A DNA stretch of 64,000 nt from Brachymonas wangyanguii (GTDB taxonomy: Bacteria > Pseudomonadota > Gammaproteobacteria > Burkholderiales > Burkholderiaceae_C), in NCBI RefSeq assembly GCF_045055315.1, contig NZ_CP173677.1, forward strand, positions 682,001 to 746,000. The letters run 5' to 3'. Positions 61,463 through 64,000 of this stretch are shown here, in pieces; the first letter of the stretch is position 1, and the number at the start of each line of letters is the position of its first letter. Made by a program: the position numbers and the translations under genes. A model generated the notes under the pieces. It did no database searches. It was given only the letters and a program-made list of their open reading frames with translations, and was not told the origin of the DNA.

Positions 61463-61690
61463 ATGGATACCTGGCTCGATTCCCTGATCACCGACACCCC
61501 GCAACAAGGCTTCGAGCTGGCGATCACGCTCAGCCGCCGCGGCGTCAAGTACACCCAGCCTGATCCGGTCGTACTGAAGGAGTTGCGTGCCCATTACGCC
61601 AACTCTGCCGATGCGCTGACCGCGGCATCGCATGTGGTCGCGGTCAACTTCCAGACTGTGGCTGCAGCCAACAACTACTGGCGCAAGTGA
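61463..61690 (+). CDS. Small protein of unknown function
   Basis: 75 residues I do not recognise: MDTWLDSLITD followed by a helical body with SRRGVKYTQPDP in the middle. GAGGAG stands 7 bases before the ATG, and codon use is like the neighbours, so it is probably real. It sits 50 bases before dnaE with no overlap. No transmembrane segment or signal peptide. Confidence 0.7.
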   Translation: MDTWLDSLITDTPQQGFELAITLSRRGVKYTQPDPVVLKELRAHYANSADALTAASHVVAVNFQTVAAANNYWRK

Positions 61691-61728
61691 CAAACCCTCC
61701 GGGCGCGGACGGCAGCAGGCCCGGCCGC

Positions 61729-61734
61729 TAAAAT
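61729..61734 (+). promoter_or_regulatory. -10 candidate of dnaE, suggesting a leaderless start
   Basis: TAAAAT ends 7 bases before the dnaE ATG (61741), so the transcript could begin at the start codon itself. No Shine-Dalgarno sequence precedes the ATG, which is consistent, but no -35 is obvious. Confidence 0.35.
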
Positions 61735-61740
61735 GCCCGG

Positions 61741-64000
61741 ATGTTTGTCCATCTCCGCCTCCACTCCGAATTTTCTGTCGTCGACGGCACCGTCCGTATC
61801 GATGACGCCGTAGCCGCTGCCGCCAAAGACGGCCAGCCGGCCATGGCTCTGACCGATCTGAACAACATGTTTGGCGCGGTCAAGTTCTACAAGACGGCGC
61901 AGAAGAAGGGCGTGCAGCCGATTCTGGGCGCGGAGGTGATGCTGGAAGACCTGCTGCCGCCCGTCAAGGACCGTCCGCTGCCGCGCGTGCTGCTGCTGGC
62001 GCAGGGGCACCAGGGCTATCTCAACCTGTGCGAGCTGCTGTCGCGTGGCTGGATCCACGTTGGCAACAAGGCCCAGGCCAGCCTGCGCTGGGAATGGTTG
62101 CAGGAGCTGTCCGATGACCTGATCATGCTGTCGGGCGCGCAGGCCGGTCCGCTTGGCCCGGCCTTGCTCGCCGGCGATCCGGAGCAGGCGCATGACGTGG
62201 CCATGCAATGCGTGCAGGCTTTTCCGAACCGTTTCTACCTGGAGCTGCAGCGTGCCGGCCGCAGCACCGACGAACCGCATGTGATCGCCGCCGTGCAGCT
62301 GGCGCAGCGCATGCAGCTGCCGGTGGTGGCCACGCACCCGATCCAGTTCCAGTCCCCGGCCGAGTTTGAGGCGCACGAGGCCCGCGTCTGTATCGCCGAA
62401 GGCGAAATCCTGGGCAACCAGCGTCGTCCGCGCCATTTCACGCAGCAGCAGTATTTCCACAGCAGCGCGCAGATGCAGGCGCTGTTTGCCGATATTCCCT
62501 CGGCGCTGGAAAACACCGTCGAGATTGCGAAGCGCACGCACCTGACGCTGACGCTGGGCAAGGCGCAGCTGCCGGACTACCCGATCCCCGATGGCCTGAC
62601 CATGGACGAGTACTTCCGCCAGCTCTCCTACGAGGGGCTGGAGCAGCGCCTGCAGCATCTCTACCCCGATGTGGCGAAGCGCGATGCCGAACGCCCGCGT
62701 TACGTGGAGCGGCTGGAGTTCGAACTCGGCACCATCATCAAGATGGGTTTTCCGGGCTACTTCCTGATCGTGCAGGACTTCATCAACTGGGCCAAGGACA
62801 ACGGCTGCCCGGTGGGGCCGGGCCGTGGCTCCGGTGCCGGTTCGCTGGTCGCCTACGTGCTCAAGATTACCGACCTGGATCCGCTCGAATACAACCTGCT
62901 GTTCGAGCGATTCCTGAACCCGGAACGGGTCTCCATGCCCGACTTCGATATCGACTTCTGCCAGACCAACCGTGACCGCGTGATCGATTACGTGAAGGAC
63001 AAGTACGGCCGCGCTGCAGTGAGCCAGATTGCCACCTTCGGCACCATGGCGGCGCGTGCCGCGATCCGTGACGTTGGCCGCGTGCTGGACCTGAGCTACA
63101 CCTTTTGCGACGGCATCAGCAAGCTGATCCCGAACAAGCCGGGCAAGCCGGTAACGATCCAGTATCCGCCCGCTGGCCTGAGCGGCGAGGCGCTGGAAAA
63201 ATACGCGATTGCCGCCGAGCCGCAGCTGGCCGAGCGCATCGAGAACGATGACGAGGTCCGCACGCTGATCGAGATGGCGCAGAAGCTCGAAGGCATGACG
63301 CGCAACATCGGCATGCACGCCGGTGGCGTGCTGATTGCGCCGGGCAAGCTGACCGATTTCTGCCCGCTGTACCAGCAGCCCGGCAGCGATTCCGCCGTGA
63401 GCCAGTACGACAAGGACGACGTGGAAGCGGTTGGCCTGGTCAAGTTCGACTTTCTGGGGCTGGCCACGCTGACCATCATGGAGCTGGCGCGCGAGTTCAT
63501 CCGCAAGCGCCACAAGGGCCGCGAGGACTTCAGCTTTGACGACATCCCGCTGGACGACAAGCCGACCTACCAGCTGTTCCAGGATGGCAAGACCGAAGCC
63601 GTGTTCCAGTTTGAAAGCCGCGGCATGCAGGGCATGCTGCGCGATGCGCGTCCGACGCGACTGGAAGACCTGATTGCGCTCAACGCGCTGTATCGCCCCG
63701 GCCCGATGGACCTGATTCCCAGCTTCGTGGCGCGCAAGCACGGGCGCGAGGAGGTCGAATATCCGCATCCGCTGGTGGCCGACATGCTGAGCGAGACCTA
63801 CGGCATCATGGTGTATCAGGAACAGGTGATGCTGACGGCGCAGATCCTCGGCGGCTACACGCTGGGCGGCGCCGACTTGCTGCGCCGCGCCATGGGCAAG
63901 AAGAAGGCTGAGGAGATGGCCGAACACCGCCTGATCTTCCGCAAGGGTGCGGCCGAGAACGGCATCAGCGAGCAGAAGGCCGACGAGATCTTCGACCTGA
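61741..64000 (+). CDS. dnaE: DNA polymerase III alpha subunit, N-terminal part (runs off the window)
   Basis: Replicative polymerase catalytic subunit. The first 753 codons are here with no stop before the window ends. The PHP domain opens the protein (LRLHSEFSVVDG). The catalytic aspartates D401 and D403 lie in MPDFDIDF, at the same numbers as in E. coli DnaE, and GPGRGSGAGSLVAY and the fingers region FQFESRGMQGMLRD follow. About 400 more codons are expected beyond 64000. ATG 61741 gives the family N terminus. Confidence 0.97.
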   Translation, partial: MFVHLRLHSEFSVVDGTVRIDDAVAAAAKDGQPAMALTDLNNMFGAVKFYKTAQKKGVQPILGAEVMLEDLLPPVKDRPLPRVLLLAQGHQGYLNLCELLSRGWIHVGNKAQASLRWEWLQELSDDLIMLSGAQAGPLGPALLAGDPEQAHDVAMQCVQAFPNRFYLELQRAGRSTDEPHVIAAVQLAQRMQLPVVATHPIQFQSPAEFEAHEARVCIAEGEILGNQRRPRHFTQQQYFHSSAQMQALFADIPSALENTVEIAKRTHLTLTLGKAQLPDYPIPDGLTMDEYFRQLSYEGLEQRLQHLYPDVAKRDAERPRYVERLEFELGTIIKMGFPGYFLIVQDFINWAKDNGCPVGPGRGSGAGSLVAYVLKITDLDPLEYNLLFERFLNPERVSMPDFDIDFCQTNRDRVIDYVKDKYGRAAVSQIATFGTMAARAAIRDVGRVLDLSYTFCDGISKLIPNKPGKPVTIQYPPAGLSGEALEKYAIAAEPQLAERIENDDEVRTLIEMAQKLEGMTRNIGMHAGGVLIAPGKLTDFCPLYQQPGSDSAVSQYDKDDVEAVGLVKFDFLGLATLTIMELAREFIRKRHKGREDFSFDDIPLDDKPTYQLFQDGKTEAVFQFESRGMQGMLRDARPTRLEDLIALNALYRPGPMDLIPSFVARKHGREEVEYPHPLVADMLSETYGIMVYQEQVMLTAQILGGYTLGGADLLRRAMGKKKAEEMAEHRLIFRKGAAENGISEQKADEIFDL

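Noticed and set aside
61675..63927. 750-codon minus-strand open frame at the right end
   Set aside because: Lies opposite dnaE, whose catalytic D401/D403 and other motifs are intact through the window end.

Overview
The window reads as chromosomal DNA of a betaproteobacterium, most likely of the order Burkholderiales. This rests on gene order and family type: ahcY under an S-adenosylhomocysteine (SAH) riboswitch followed by tlyA and metF, tyrS next to an M23 peptidase and anmK, rplM-rpsI near erpA, trxA-rho-rpmE2, an AddAB-type helicase-nuclease beside trxA, and type B L31. Base composition is high G+C almost throughout. No rRNA or tRNA gene is visible, so I do not assign a genus. Genes are densely packed; only one stretch over 300 bases has no gene (8354-8712).

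Layout. 1-3.7 kb: methyl cycle operon (SAH riboswitch, ahcY, a small helix-hairpin-helix gene, tlyA, metF). 3.7-8.4 kb, minus strand: a DUF808 membrane protein, a Tat-exported PhoX phosphatase and tyrS. 8.7-14.9 kb: M23 peptidase-anmK (cell wall turnover and recycling), a tryptophanase/tyrosine phenol-lyase homologue, rlmJ, and rplM-rpsI with a long structured leader. 15.0-20.4 kb: a visibly lower-G+C insertion between rpsI and erpA, holding a giant BapA-like repeat adhesin split by a complete IS3-family element. 20.6-25.3 kb: erpA, a DHA2-type MFS exporter, a CDF metal transporter, an OlsB-like acyltransferase and a SixA-like phosphatase. 25.3-35.2 kb: a phosphate regulon (ppx divergent from pstS-pstS-pstC-pstA-pstB-phoU-phoB-phoR). 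35.2-48.1 kb: a MATE transporter, a GT-C-like membrane protein, rpmE2, ddh, rho, trxA and addB-addA. 48.2-53.3 kb: a ferritin-like protein, 4.5S RNA, sugE under a guanidine-II (mini-ykkC) riboswitch, a D-2-hydroxyacid dehydrogenase, an unknown gene, lexA and a divergent asparaginase. 53.3-60.2 kb, minus strand: a TPR/glycosyltransferase-like protein, adk, malonyl-CoA decarboxylase, trmB, an acidic small protein, gluQ and a LysR regulator. 60.3-64 kb: a DoxX-like protein, a WrbA-like flavoprotein, a small unknown protein and the first 753 codons of dnaE, which runs off the window.

The clearest functional theme is phosphorus economy. PhoB-box-like direct repeats precede ppx, both tandem pstS genes, the OlsB-like gene and, weakly, phoX, so uptake, polyphosphate breakdown, phosphoester hydrolysis and phosphorus-free lipid synthesis would be induced together. 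Two riboswitches (SAH and guanidine-II), the SRP RNA, a twin SOS box and a palindromic LysR operator candidate are the other regulatory or RNA features that can be read directly. I found no CRISPR array, prophage or clearly new defence system. The most unusual structures are the IS-split adhesin with its two-domain higher-order repeats and the doubled pstS with separate Pho boxes.
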